A stretch of DNA of 64,000 nt from Oscillospiraceae bacterium (GTDB lineage: Bacteria; Bacillota; Clostridia; UBA1212): positions 251,859 through 315,858 of the forward strand of contig SVJA01000001.1 of the NCBI GenBank assembly GCA_015069195.1, in the 5' to 3' direction. Under the pieces are notes generated by a model. It ran no database searches and was not told the DNA's origin. It saw nothing but the letters and a program-made list of their open reading frames with translations. This document shows, piece by piece, positions 34,252-42,414 of the stretch (the first letter of the stretch is position 1; each line of letters opens with the position of its first letter). A program made the position numbers and the translations under genes.

Positions 34252-35253
34252 CTACTCCCACTCGATCGTTCCGATCGGCTTAGGCGTAAGGTCTAAAAGC
34301 ACACGATTGATGCCTTCAACTTCGTGAGTGATTCTGTAAGTAATCTTGTGAAGGATCTCGTACGGAATTTCTTCAATAGTAGCTGTCATAGCATCCTTGG
34401 TGTTTACTGCACGGATGATTGCCGGCCAGCCTTCGTAACGGCTTTCGTCTTTTACGCCGACACTCTTTATGTCGGGAATAGCAATGAAGTACTGCCAAAC
34501 TTTTTCTGCGAGACCGCACTTGTCAAACTCTTCACGCAAGATAGCATCAGCTTCACGGAGTGCGTGAAGTCTGTCACGTGTGATAGCACCGAGGCAACGA
34601 ACGCCGAGACCGGGACCCGGGAACGGCTGACGGTAAACCATGTTGTGCGGAAGTCCTAATGCTTCGCCGACAACACGAACTTCATCTTTGTAAAGGAACT
34701 TCAAAGGTTCTACAAGCTCAAACTTCAAATCCTCAGGCAAACCGCCTACATTGTGATGTGACTTAACAGCTTTTTTGCCCTCAGCCTGCTTAATACTCTC
34801 AAGAATGTCGGGATAAATTGTACCCTGAGCCAGATATGAAACTCCTTCAAGTTTACGAGCTTCGTCGGCAAAAACATTTATAAATTCAGCACCGATAATT
34901 TTTCTCTTCTTCTCAGGCTCACTTACATCTGCCAAAAGGTCAAGGAAACGGTCGGTGGCATCAATGTAAATAAGATTTGCATCAAGCTCTCTGCCGAACA
35001 TATCGATAACGGCTTCGCTTTCATTCTTACGCATAAGTCCGTGGTTTACATGTACACAAACGAGTTGTTTGCCGATTGCTTTTATGAGCAATGCCGCAAC
35101 TACTGAAGAGTCAACACCGCCGGAAAGAGCGAGGAGAACTTTCTTGTCGCCTACTTGATTTCGTACTGCAGTGATTTGTTCGTTGATGAAAGCTTCGGCA
35201 AGAGCCGGAGTGGTGATACGTTCCATTGATTCAGGTCTTTTGTTGTTATCCAT
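34252..35253 (-). CDS. guaA: GMP synthase, ATP-pyrophosphatase subunit only (no glutaminase domain)
   Basis: About 333 aa. The ATP-PPase domain starts at residue ~20 with LLALSGGVDSSVVAALL (P-loop SGGVDSS), and the dimerisation domain ends with LLDLTPKPIGTIEWE, the classic GuaA C-terminus. The ~190-aa N-terminal class I glutaminase with its Cys-His-Glu triad is absent; the frame before the ATG at 35253 (AAGGGGTG RBS) carries no such domain. It makes GMP from XMP. Split GMP synthetases occur in archaea and some bacteria with a separate amidotransferase gene; that partner is not in the window, or the enzyme uses ammonia directly. Confidence 0.92.
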   Translation of the reverse strand: MDNNKRPESMERITTPALAEAFINEQITAVRNQVGDKKVLLALSGGVDSSVVAALLIKAIGKQLVCVHVNHGLMRKNESEAVIDMFGRELDANLIYIDATDRFLDLLADVSEPEKKRKIIGAEFINVFADEARKLEGVSYLAQGTIYPDILESIKQAEGKKAVKSHHNVGGLPEDLKFELVEPLKFLYKDEVRVVGEALGLPHNMVYRQPFPGPGLGVRCLGAITRDRLHALREADAILREEFDKCGLAEKVWQYFIAIPDIKSVGVKDESRYEGWPAIIRAVNTKDAMTATIEEIPYEILHKITYRITHEVEGINRVLLDLTPKPIGTIEWE

Positions 35254-35363
35254 TAATGCACACCCCTTAAAAATTTTTTCCGTATTATATAACATTTGAT
35301 TTAATTTTAAAAGATGCAAAATTAAATTTTTTTCACTTTTTTTATAATATTTTTAAAATTTTT

Positions 35364-37034
35364 TCAACCAACGGTAAAGCGGTATGTTACGGTTAATTCA
35401 CCCGGGCTTGCTACAATACTCTTTACAGCAATTCGTACAGCTTCAGCAAACAAAAAACGATTGAAAGCATCGGCAGATTCGCAATATTTTTCTTCCGTAA
35501 AAAGCTCATCGAAACCATCGCTTCCGGACATTGCAATTTTTTCGGAAATAATTATCAGCCGTTCAATCAATCGAATCGCAACACTCATTCCTTTTGAAGC
35601 ACAAATTACATCAGATGATGGTTCTTCCGTTTGTTCAAAGACAGCCTGAACCGACTGTTCTGCAATTTTGGTTTCAATTATTTTATTCATCCGAATAAAC
35701 AGTTCCTCGGTTATTTTACCGTCAAGGTAATCGGAGTAAATTTTCTCTTGCTTCACGCGAAGGTCATTTGTATCAAGCGTTTTGGCTTGCGAAAATTCTT
35801 TTACAAGCAAATTGTTTTCGCAGTAATGATTTTGAACTACATTTTTTTTGAGTAGTGCAATATTTTTTTCGGCAATTTGTTTAATTTCCGGTGCTACGGT
35901 TTTTAAAACAGTGTCAATCCGAATGCCGTTGCGCCGGCATACGGCTACGCCGTGCTTTGCATACCGTGCACATATATACGCATCAGGGCGACCTTTGCTT
36001 ATGCGTCTTATCATAGGCCCGCCGCACAGAGCGCAGCGGATAATACCTTTAAACAAATTGATTGAGGCGGCGTGCTGTATCACCGAAAAGCCGGGGCGGT
36101 TTGCCATACTACTTTGCAGATTGCCGTAAAGCAAACCGCCTGTGGGCGGCAAAACAGCTCGCCGCGAGGTGCCGCAGGTAGTTGCCGCTTTTTGCCACAC
36201 TTCGGCATCTACCAGCGGCTCATGCGTGCCGGCTGTAACAGTCCACATATCAGACGGCAGACGGCACGTTTTCTTTGATTTAAAACTGACTTTTTTGCTG
36301 ATACCCTGAACGGTAGTACCGATATAAACAGAATTGGAAAGAATTCTTTTGATTGTGACAGGATTCCATTGGAGCGACTTGCTACGTGATGGGGCCGGCG
36401 GCAAAATTCCGCGCCGGTCAAGTGTATCAGCAATTCGCTTATATCCGAAACCGCTTATGTAAAGATTAAAAATGTCACGGACAATCTGAGCAGTTGCGGG
36501 GTCAGGTTCAAGGAAGTTTACCTTGTCCGTTCTTTTACGATAACCGTATGGTGCTGTGCCGATGTACTGACCTGATTCAATCTTTTGCTTTATATTGCTG
36601 CGGATTTTCTTTGAAATATCACTGACGTAACGTTCATTGAACCAACTGTCTATTCCGGCGAGTTCGGAATTTGTTTCGCTGTCATATCTGCCGTCAGCAG
36701 TGATTATTCTTACTCCTGAAAGCTCAGTTTCTTCGAGAAACATCAAAGTTGCCGCATTACTTCTGCCTAGACGTGAGAGATCTTTTAAAACAAGAGCGTC
36801 AATCAAACCTCTTTTTATATCGTCAATCAGTTGTTTTAACGCGGGTCGGTCAAATGTAACACCGGAAATATTGTCATCCGTGTAAATTCTTACAGGCTTA
36901 TCCGGGAAGTGTTTTGCAACATAGCTTTGCAGAAGTTCCTGCTGAGTTTTTATGCTATCATATTTTTCTCCGTTATCGTCACGACTGAGGCGTACATATA
37001 TTGCCGCTGAAAGCTCAGAATGATTCATACACAT
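35364..37034 (-). CDS. Large serine recombinase
   Basis: About 556 aa. N-terminal resolvase catalytic domain with YVRLSRDD (nucleophile Ser near residue 17) and LSRLGRSNAATL; the recombinase domain follows (PYGYRK, RRGILPPAPSRSKSLQWNP); a zinc ribbon with CALCGGPM...CRRNG near 360-400; and a C-terminal coiled coil (about 410-500). The start is an ATG inside the upstream small gene, 20 nt before that gene's stop, so the two overlap. No phage, conjugative or resistance genes flank it, so it may be a relic of an excised element or a lone domesticated recombinase. Attachment sites could not be identified. Confidence 0.9.
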   Translation of the reverse strand: MCMNHSELSAAIYVRLSRDDNGEKYDSIKTQQELLQSYVAKHFPDKPVRIYTDDNISGVTFDRPALKQLIDDIKRGLIDALVLKDLSRLGRSNAATLMFLEETELSGVRIITADGRYDSETNSELAGIDSWFNERYVSDISKKIRSNIKQKIESGQYIGTAPYGYRKRTDKVNFLEPDPATAQIVRDIFNLYISGFGYKRIADTLDRRGILPPAPSRSKSLQWNPVTIKRILSNSVYIGTTVQGISKKVSFKSKKTCRLPSDMWTVTAGTHEPLVDAEVWQKAATTCGTSRRAVLPPTGGLLYGNLQSSMANRPGFSVIQHAASINLFKGIIRCALCGGPMIRRISKGRPDAYICARYAKHGVAVCRRNGIRIDTVLKTVAPEIKQIAEKNIALLKKNVVQNHYCENNLLVKEFSQAKTLDTNDLRVKQEKIYSDYLDGKITEELFIRMNKIIETKIAEQSVQAVFEQTEEPSSDVICASKGMSVAIRLIERLIIISEKIAMSGSDGFDELFTEEKYCESADAFNRFLFAEAVRIAVKSIVASPGELTVTYRFTVG

Positions 37035-37221
37035 ACGTACACTTTGTTTTAAATTCACATTCCGCACAATTTGACGGGATGCAATAACTAAGTCTTTCAC
37101 AGCTACGGCAAAGTTCATTTATAAAATCGGGTTTATCGAAATTTTCTTCAGTTTCGGTATGGCACTCAATAAATTTTTTTATTTCTCGTTCCTTTTCTTT
37201 CATATCAAAATTCCATAACAT
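37015..37221 (-). CDS. Small cysteine-rich protein coupled to the recombinase
   Basis: 68 aa, not recognised. N-terminal half acidic and lysine-rich; C-terminal half has eight Cys in a zinc-binding-like pattern (LCRSC...LSYC...NCAEC...KTKC). It overlaps the recombinase start by about 20 nt, suggesting translational coupling and possibly an accessory or directionality role. No strong RBS; the start could be the internal ATG at 37203. Confidence 0.55.
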   Translation of the reverse strand: MLWNFDMKEKEREIKKFIECHTETEENFDKPDFINELCRSCERLSYCIPSNCAECEFKTKCTYVYESF

Positions 37222-37342
37222 TCATCCAATATAAATATATATGGAAATTTTAATAAAATAATTTGTCCTCAAATGAAAAATATTATAAAATAAAAATGTT
37301 ATTGATAATTTATGCCACTTCGTCAGGGAGGTTTATTTTACT

Positions 37343-38569
37343 ATGAAATGTACTGCGATTATCTGTGAATACAATCCTTTCCACAACGGTCACAAATATC
37401 TGATAGACAAAGCAAGGGAAATAACCGGCTGTGATTACGTCATTGCAGTTATGAGCGGAAACTATGTTCAAAGGGGCGGTCCTGCAGTTTGCGACAAATG
37501 GTCCAGAACTGAAATGGCTTTAATGAACGGAATTGATGCGGTCATCGAAATTCCTTCGATATATTCAACCGGAAGTGCACAGTTCTTTGCAGAAGCCGCA
37601 GTTGATATTATAAATAAAACAGGCATTGTCGATTACCTTGCTTTTGGCAGCGAATCATCAGACGAAGAACAATTACTCTCCATAGCCCATAGAAGACTTG
37701 AAAATCCCGAAAATTTCAAATCTCAACTTAAAGCGGCACTCAAAAGCGGCGTTTCATATTCCGCTGCGATGGAGCAGGTTCTCGGAGCAAAACTCAAATC
37801 AAACGATATTCTTGCCGTTGAATACCTTGCGGCACTTCAAAAATCCGAAAGCACCGTAAAGCCGGTCATCATCAAACGTGCAGGAAACAAAGACCATTCC
37901 GACATTACTTTACCGACCTCTTCCGAAGACAACACAGACACAATCTACACGAGTGCAACTTCTATAAGAAACGCTCTCAAAAACCACTCCGTTTCGGACA
38001 TTCCTCAAGGACTTATGCCTGAGCAGACAGCATCAAAGCTCGGCGAAATAATCGAGAATCAAGGCGGCACGGTTCTGCTTGAAAACTATTCGCAGATTAT
38101 TTTCTATTCCCTGAGAAAACTTCAACCCGAAGGCATCAGAAAGCTTCCGTATATTTCAGAAGGATTTGAGTACAAACTGTATGAAGCAGCTTGTAAAACA
38201 TCGGATCTTCAAAGCTTAATCGATTTCTGTGTAAGTTCACGTTATACACGCACACGAGTTAAGCGCATACTTACCTCTCTGCTGACAGGTTCCAGCGCGT
38301 TCTATGCTGCCAAGTGGCACAACAATCTGCCGTATATAAGGGTCCTCGGTTTCAAAAAGGATGCCTCTCAACTGATAAGCGAGCTATCACTGTCCGCAGA
38401 GGTTCCGCTCATCATTCAACCGGCAAAAGCACTTCCCCACTTGCCCAAATCTGCAAGGCAACTCTTGGAACTCGAAAAAGAAGCCACCGACAATTATGTA
38501 CTCGGTTACAACAACAAAAACCTGCGCGACGCAGGTCAGGAATATTCGAAGAAAGTCGTAATCATATAG
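37343..38569 (+). CDS. tmcAL: tRNA(Met) cytidine acetate ligase
   Basis: 408 aa. Makes N4-acetylcytidine at the wobble position of elongator tRNA(Met) using acetate and ATP (YlbM/TmcAL family). The nucleotidyltransferase motif EYNPFHNGHKYLI (HxGH) is at residues 9-21; MSGNYVQRGGPAVCDKWSR near 38-56 and GSESSDEEQL near 108 are conserved. GGGAGG precedes the ATG. Monocistronic. Its last two codons and stop lie inside the left arm of the long hairpin P3. Confidence 0.95.
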   Translation: MKCTAIICEYNPFHNGHKYLIDKAREITGCDYVIAVMSGNYVQRGGPAVCDKWSRTEMALMNGIDAVIEIPSIYSTGSAQFFAEAAVDIINKTGIVDYLAFGSESSDEEQLLSIAHRRLENPENFKSQLKAALKSGVSYSAAMEQVLGAKLKSNDILAVEYLAALQKSESTVKPVIIKRAGNKDHSDITLPTSSEDNTDTIYTSATSIRNALKNHSVSDIPQGLMPEQTASKLGEIIENQGGTVLLENYSQIIFYSLRKLQPEGIRKLPYISEGFEYKLYEAACKTSDLQSLIDFCVSSRYTRTRVKRILTSLLTGSSAFYAAKWHNNLPYIRVLGFKKDASQLISELSLSAEVPLIIQPAKALPHLPKSARQLLELEKEATDNYVLGYNNKNLRDAGQEYSKKVVII

Positions 38570-38631
38570 AAAGACCTCAAAATCCTGGTTTGGCTACGCC
38601 AAAAAGGATTTTGAGGTCTTTCTATATGATT
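38560..38631. repeat. Long hairpin P3 overlapping the tmcAL stop codon
   Basis: 27-bp perfect arms (38560-38586 with 38605-38631), 18-nt loop ggtttggctacgccaaaa. The core stem is TTTGGC/GCCAAA where P1 has TTTAGC/GCTAAA, a compensated change. The last two codons and the stop of tmcAL form the outer part of the left arm. Confidence 0.9.
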
Positions 38632-39037
38632 CGTTTGAAAATTAGTATCAACTGTTTTAGGCTTACGCTAAAAAGGATTGCGGCTTTGTTTTATAGGATT
38701 ATTTAGATTTCAAGGCAATTTGTTTGGCTTATGTCAAACCGAGATTCTGCCATTATTCTCAATCGTTAAAACACTCGTATAAACACAAACACCCCCGTTG
38801 AAAAACCTTTTTAGCGTAAGCTAAACCGGGTTTTTACCACTATTCACAACTCGCTAAACCCTCGTATAAGCAAAAAGAAACCAGTTGAAATCCTTTTTGG
38901 CGCAGCCAAACCAGGATTCTACCGCAATCCTAAATTGCTAAAACCTCTAATAAACACAAACACTCCCGTTGAAAAACCTTTTTAGCGCAAGCTAAACCAG
39001 GTTCTTACCACTGTACTCAACCGCTAAAATCCCTTAA
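38632..39037. repeat. Tandem array of decayed hairpin units
   Basis: At least five imperfect copies of the core lie between P3 and P4: about 38669 (GGCTTACGCTAAAA), 38724 (TTTGGCTTATGTCAAA), and then three units starting at about 38774, 38861 and 38945, with P4 at about 39032 as the fourth. Unit spacings of 87, 84 and 87 nt. Each of the three carries a left-arm-like stretch (aaacacaaac..., GTTGAA) and a core (TTTTAGCGTAAGCTAAACC or a variant), but the right outer arm no longer pairs. No open reading frame is credible here. Confidence 0.8.
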
Positions 39038-39112
39038 TAAACACAAAGAACCCGGTTGAAATCCTTTTGGGCGTAGCCCAACCAGGATTCTCAACCGGGT
39101 TCTTTGTGTTTA
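39038..39112. repeat. Long hairpin P4 overlapping the GH3 stop codon
   Basis: Left arm 39038-39065 and right arm 39084-39112 pair over 28 bp with a single bulge. Loop tttgggcgtagcccaacc; the core stem is TTGGGC/GCCCAA, again compensated relative to the other copies. The stop codon of the GH3 gene (39110-39112) ends the right arm. Confidence 0.9.
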
Positions 39113-41428
39113 CTCTAATCTCAAAATCAATCCAAGCACATTCATTGCTCTGGCCTCTAAATGACCTCTTTGTATTTCACTGGTAAACAATGCACCACGC
39201 AACTGGTCCGGATAACCCCAAGGCATACTGAGATCGTTTCCGTTTCTGACCAACTTTTTGTGATCCTCGGGAGTACCCCAGTCAGTGGTTACCATTCCGG
39301 AGAAGCCCCATTCACCTCTTAAAATACCTTCCATCTGCTCATAACTTTCGCAACATCTTCTGCCGTTTATAATATTGTAACTGTTCATAAGACCCCACGG
39401 ATCTGCTTCTTTTACGCATATTTCAAAGCCACGCAAATATATTTCACGAAGAGCTCTTTCCGAAACACGGCTGTCGCTGAAAGTACGTTTAGTTTCTTTG
39501 TTGTTACAAGCAAAATGCTTCGGAGTGGCTGCAACACCTACGCTCTGCATACCGCTTACCTTTGCAGCAGCAAACTTACCTGCAATCAGCGGATCCTCAC
39601 TGTAGTATTCAAAGTTTCTTCCGCAAAGAGGATTTCTGTGAATATTAAGTGCAGGTGTAAGCCATACACCCATACCGTTTTCTTTTACCTCAAGACCGCC
39701 GGCCTTTCCTATCTCGTAAGAAAGTTCCGGATTCCATGTACATGCAACCATTGTAGAGCAAGGCCAACAGGTTGTAGCAACACCTAAATTCGGATGAATT
39801 CTCACTCCGGCAGGGCCGTCTGTTGTCATAACGGGAGGTATTCCGAGTCGGTCGATTCCGCCCAGACCGCAAGTATTTGAAAGGCCTCTTGCAGGAATTC
39901 CGCTCATTAAAAGAATCAATTCGTCGTTTGTAAGCTGTGAAACAAATTCTTCGAGTGACATCTTACCTTCTGCTACTGCATAAAGCGGCGTAGCAGTATT
40001 TCTCACCTCGTACTCGTTCTTAAAAGGAGCAGGATTGTGCTCTTCTATCGGGAATGACGGCAACGGTTCAAAAGTTCCGTCAGAAAGCATTCTTTTTTCA
40101 AGTTTGTTCGGAGCACACTTTTGGGTAAGCTGCTCTGTTACGATGAACTTGTCTTCTACCGTATATCTATATTCTGCTTCTATCAGGTCACGGCAGTTGT
40201 TTCCTGCAAAGAAACGGTACTCACCTTTTTCAAGAACGTATGCAGACATCTGGAGTTTTCCGAGGTCGTCATAACTTGCCATATCCTTTATATCAAAAGC
40301 GATTGTCATTTCCTCTGTTTCACCGGGCTCAAGCAAACGGCTCTTTTTGAATGCGGCAAGTTCTATCGCACTCTTTCCGAGAACTCCCTGCGGTGCCGAG
40401 TAATATATCTGTACAACTTCTTTACCTGCAACTTTTCCGGTGTTTTTTACTGATACCGAAATTTCAATTTTACCGTCTTTTGCAACGGCAACAGGTTTGC
40501 TTATTTCAAAAGTGGTGTATGAAAGTCCGTAACCGAAAGGATAGTTTACTTTTTCTTTCATTCCCGGAATTGTTTCAAAATATCTGTAACCTACATATAT
40601 ATCTTCGTAGTAGCATACATAGTCTTCACTCTCATGGAATGTGTCTGCTGATGGATAGTCGGCAAATGTCTTGGCAAACGTATCTACCAATTTACCGGAA
40701 GGATTGACATCTCCGCAAAGTATATCGGCAGTTGCAAGGCCGCCTTCCATACCTGCCTGCCATGCAAGAAGTGCAGCATCAATTTTAGGATTATTCTTTA
40801 TCCACGATACATCTACCATACCGCCGACATTGAGAACAACAACGCTGTGATCAAATGCCGCAGTAACATCATCTACCATTTTCTGTTCGGTGTCTGTCAG
40901 ATAAAAATCGCCTTTTGACGCACTTCGGTCCCAACCCTCTCCGGAAAAACGGTGTATCGAGATAATCGCTACATCTGAATTTTGGGCTGCATCTGTAACT
41001 AATTCTGCAGGCACGTCAATCTCTTCAAATAATCTGTTTTCATCATATTCATGAAGTCTGGCCACCGCATAATCGTAATAAAATTTAGTAACAGGCTCAT
41101 AAACTTTGAAATCATCGTTTTTGAGCATAAATCCTTCGTACAAATTACGATAATATGCAGAATACACCATACCGCTTCCGCCGCCGCCTTTTACATAGTC
41201 AAGGCTGCCTATGCCAAACAACGAAACGGTCGTTACTTTCTTCAACGGCAATATACCGTTATTCTCCAAAAGAACCATACCTTCCTGCGCCGCACGCCTT
41301 GAAAGAGCAATATGCTCTTTACTTCCGGTAACCTGAGCACCGTTTTCACCAAGTCCTGACGTGAGACAATATTTAAGTCTTGTCCAACGATCTGCTTTGA
41401 CCATTGCATTTTTACGCATAATTTCCAT
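39110..41428 (-). CDS. GH3 beta-glycosidase with permuted domain order
   Basis: 772 aa, cytoplasmic (no signal peptide), hydrolysing beta-glucosides or related oligosaccharides. The domain order is reversed compared with most GH3 enzymes: the alpha/beta sandwich is first (about 35-270, GIGSLDYVKGGGGSGMV), then fibronectin III (about 300-420), then the TIM-like barrel (about 490-772) with TDGPAGVR, ATPKHFACNNKE (KHF motif) and MVTTDWG holding the nucleophile Asp. This arrangement is known from Ruminococcus albus and Butyrivibrio enzymes. Start at ATG 41428 after GAGGGGG. Divergent from an AraC regulator that probably controls it. Confidence 0.93.
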   Translation of the reverse strand: MEIMRKNAMVKADRWTRLKYCLTSGLGENGAQVTGSKEHIALSRRAAQEGMVLLENNGILPLKKVTTVSLFGIGSLDYVKGGGGSGMVYSAYYRNLYEGFMLKNDDFKVYEPVTKFYYDYAVARLHEYDENRLFEEIDVPAELVTDAAQNSDVAIISIHRFSGEGWDRSASKGDFYLTDTEQKMVDDVTAAFDHSVVVLNVGGMVDVSWIKNNPKIDAALLAWQAGMEGGLATADILCGDVNPSGKLVDTFAKTFADYPSADTFHESEDYVCYYEDIYVGYRYFETIPGMKEKVNYPFGYGLSYTTFEISKPVAVAKDGKIEISVSVKNTGKVAGKEVVQIYYSAPQGVLGKSAIELAAFKKSRLLEPGETEEMTIAFDIKDMASYDDLGKLQMSAYVLEKGEYRFFAGNNCRDLIEAEYRYTVEDKFIVTEQLTQKCAPNKLEKRMLSDGTFEPLPSFPIEEHNPAPFKNEYEVRNTATPLYAVAEGKMSLEEFVSQLTNDELILLMSGIPARGLSNTCGLGGIDRLGIPPVMTTDGPAGVRIHPNLGVATTCWPCSTMVACTWNPELSYEIGKAGGLEVKENGMGVWLTPALNIHRNPLCGRNFEYYSEDPLIAGKFAAAKVSGMQSVGVAATPKHFACNNKETKRTFSDSRVSERALREIYLRGFEICVKEADPWGLMNSYNIINGRRCCESYEQMEGILRGEWGFSGMVTTDWGTPEDHKKLVRNGNDLSMPWGYPDQLRGALFTSEIQRGHLEARAMNVLGLILRLE

Positions 41429-41540
41429 ATAAGGTTCCCCCTCGAACAATTAAAGTAATTGTATTGTAGGACTTTTTATGCTATCATACAAGTAAATAAA
41501 TGCGAGTTTTCAGACATATTATGCACTTACAGGAGTTTCT

Positions 41541-42332
41541 ATGGAAAATATATTCAGAGAATCCAAACAGAATATCGAATTTTTTCTGACGAGCAGTCTC
41601 GATTTCTCAGCTCACGTACATGAAAATCTCGAACTTGTATATGCAGTAAACGGAACCGGAACAGCTTTTTGTGACGGAAAAAAATATATTTTACGCAAAA
41701 ATTCATTTTTTCTGTCGTTTCCAAACCAAGTACACCGCTACACAGACTGTATCGGTGATTTTTTTGTACTTATTATAAAACCATCTATTCTCCTTGAATA
41801 CGGAAACGTTTTCTTAGAAGGCAGACCTACATCCGCAGTATATCATTTTGATGATAACACGGATGACAATTTATCGCATATTTTGACATCCGCATATACC
41901 GAAATGCACCGTGACGGTTACAGCCCGATTATAAATGCATATCTTACAGCTTTTTTCGGAAAACTTTTGAAATATTACAACATAAACAGAAGTAAAACCA
42001 CTCAGAATACAGTGCTTAGAATTCTCCAATACTGTGCCGAGCACTTTACCGAAAACATCACAATCGACAACATTGCAAACAATTTGAATATCAGCCGAAG
42101 CTGTATATCACACACTTTCAGTTCACGTATTGCTCTCAATTTTAACGATTATATAAATTCACTCAGACTTTCAAAATCCGTCCAATGTCTGAGAAATAAA
42201 AACTACCCTATTACCGAAGTTGCGGAAATGTCAGGTTTTCCGACTGTAAGAACCTTTAACAGAGCTTTTCGCAAACAATACGGAATGTCTCCGACGGAAT
42301 ACCGAAATCAAAAGATGACAAAACATTGCTGA
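41541..42332 (+). CDS. AraC-family regulator, likely controls the GH3 gene
   Basis: 263 aa. N-terminal cupin sensor (residues ~20-110: HVHENLELVYAVNGTGTAFC, SFPNQVHRY) and C-terminal AraC DNA-binding domain (about 160-260, ENITIDNIANNLNISRSCIS, RTFNRAFRKQYGMSPTEYR). RBS AGGAG. Its start is about 110 bp from the GH3 start on the opposite strand, the standard layout for substrate-induced glycosidase control. Confidence 0.92.
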   Translation: MENIFRESKQNIEFFLTSSLDFSAHVHENLELVYAVNGTGTAFCDGKKYILRKNSFFLSFPNQVHRYTDCIGDFFVLIIKPSILLEYGNVFLEGRPTSAVYHFDDNTDDNLSHILTSAYTEMHRDGYSPIINAYLTAFFGKLLKYYNINRSKTTQNTVLRILQYCAEHFTENITIDNIANNLNISRSCISHTFSSRIALNFNDYINSLRLSKSVQCLRNKNYPITEVAEMSGFPTVRTFNRAFRKQYGMSPTEYRNQKMTKHC

Positions 42333-42405
42333 AAAAAGACTAACTATTAAAAGTCAAGTCTAAAAATGAAGTTTTTTGACTTGACTTTTAATAGTTAGTC
42401 TTTTT
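42333..42405. repeat. Long hairpin P5: 28-bp perfect arms, unrelated loop
   Basis: Arms 42333-42360 and 42378-42405 pair perfectly over 28 bp. The 17-nt loop taaaaatgaagtttttt lacks the TTTAGC/GCTAAA core. It begins at the base after the AraC stop and ends 9 nt before the stop of the convergent gene, so it should end transcription from both sides. Confidence 0.92.
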
Positions 42406-42414
42406 ATAGACAAT

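Noticed and set aside
35364..37221. Prophage or conjugative element around the serine recombinase
   Set aside because: No structural, replication or transfer genes on either side; flanking genes are guaA and tmcAL.
38314..38706. Plus-strand frame of 130 codons overlapping the tmcAL end
   Set aside because: It lies in another frame of tmcAL and continues through hairpin P3; no RBS, arginine/lysine-rich shadow.
38774..39112. CRISPR-like array with ~86-nt period
   Set aside because: Units are imperfect, the similar parts are hairpin arms and cores instead of identical direct repeats with unique spacers, and no cas genes are nearby.
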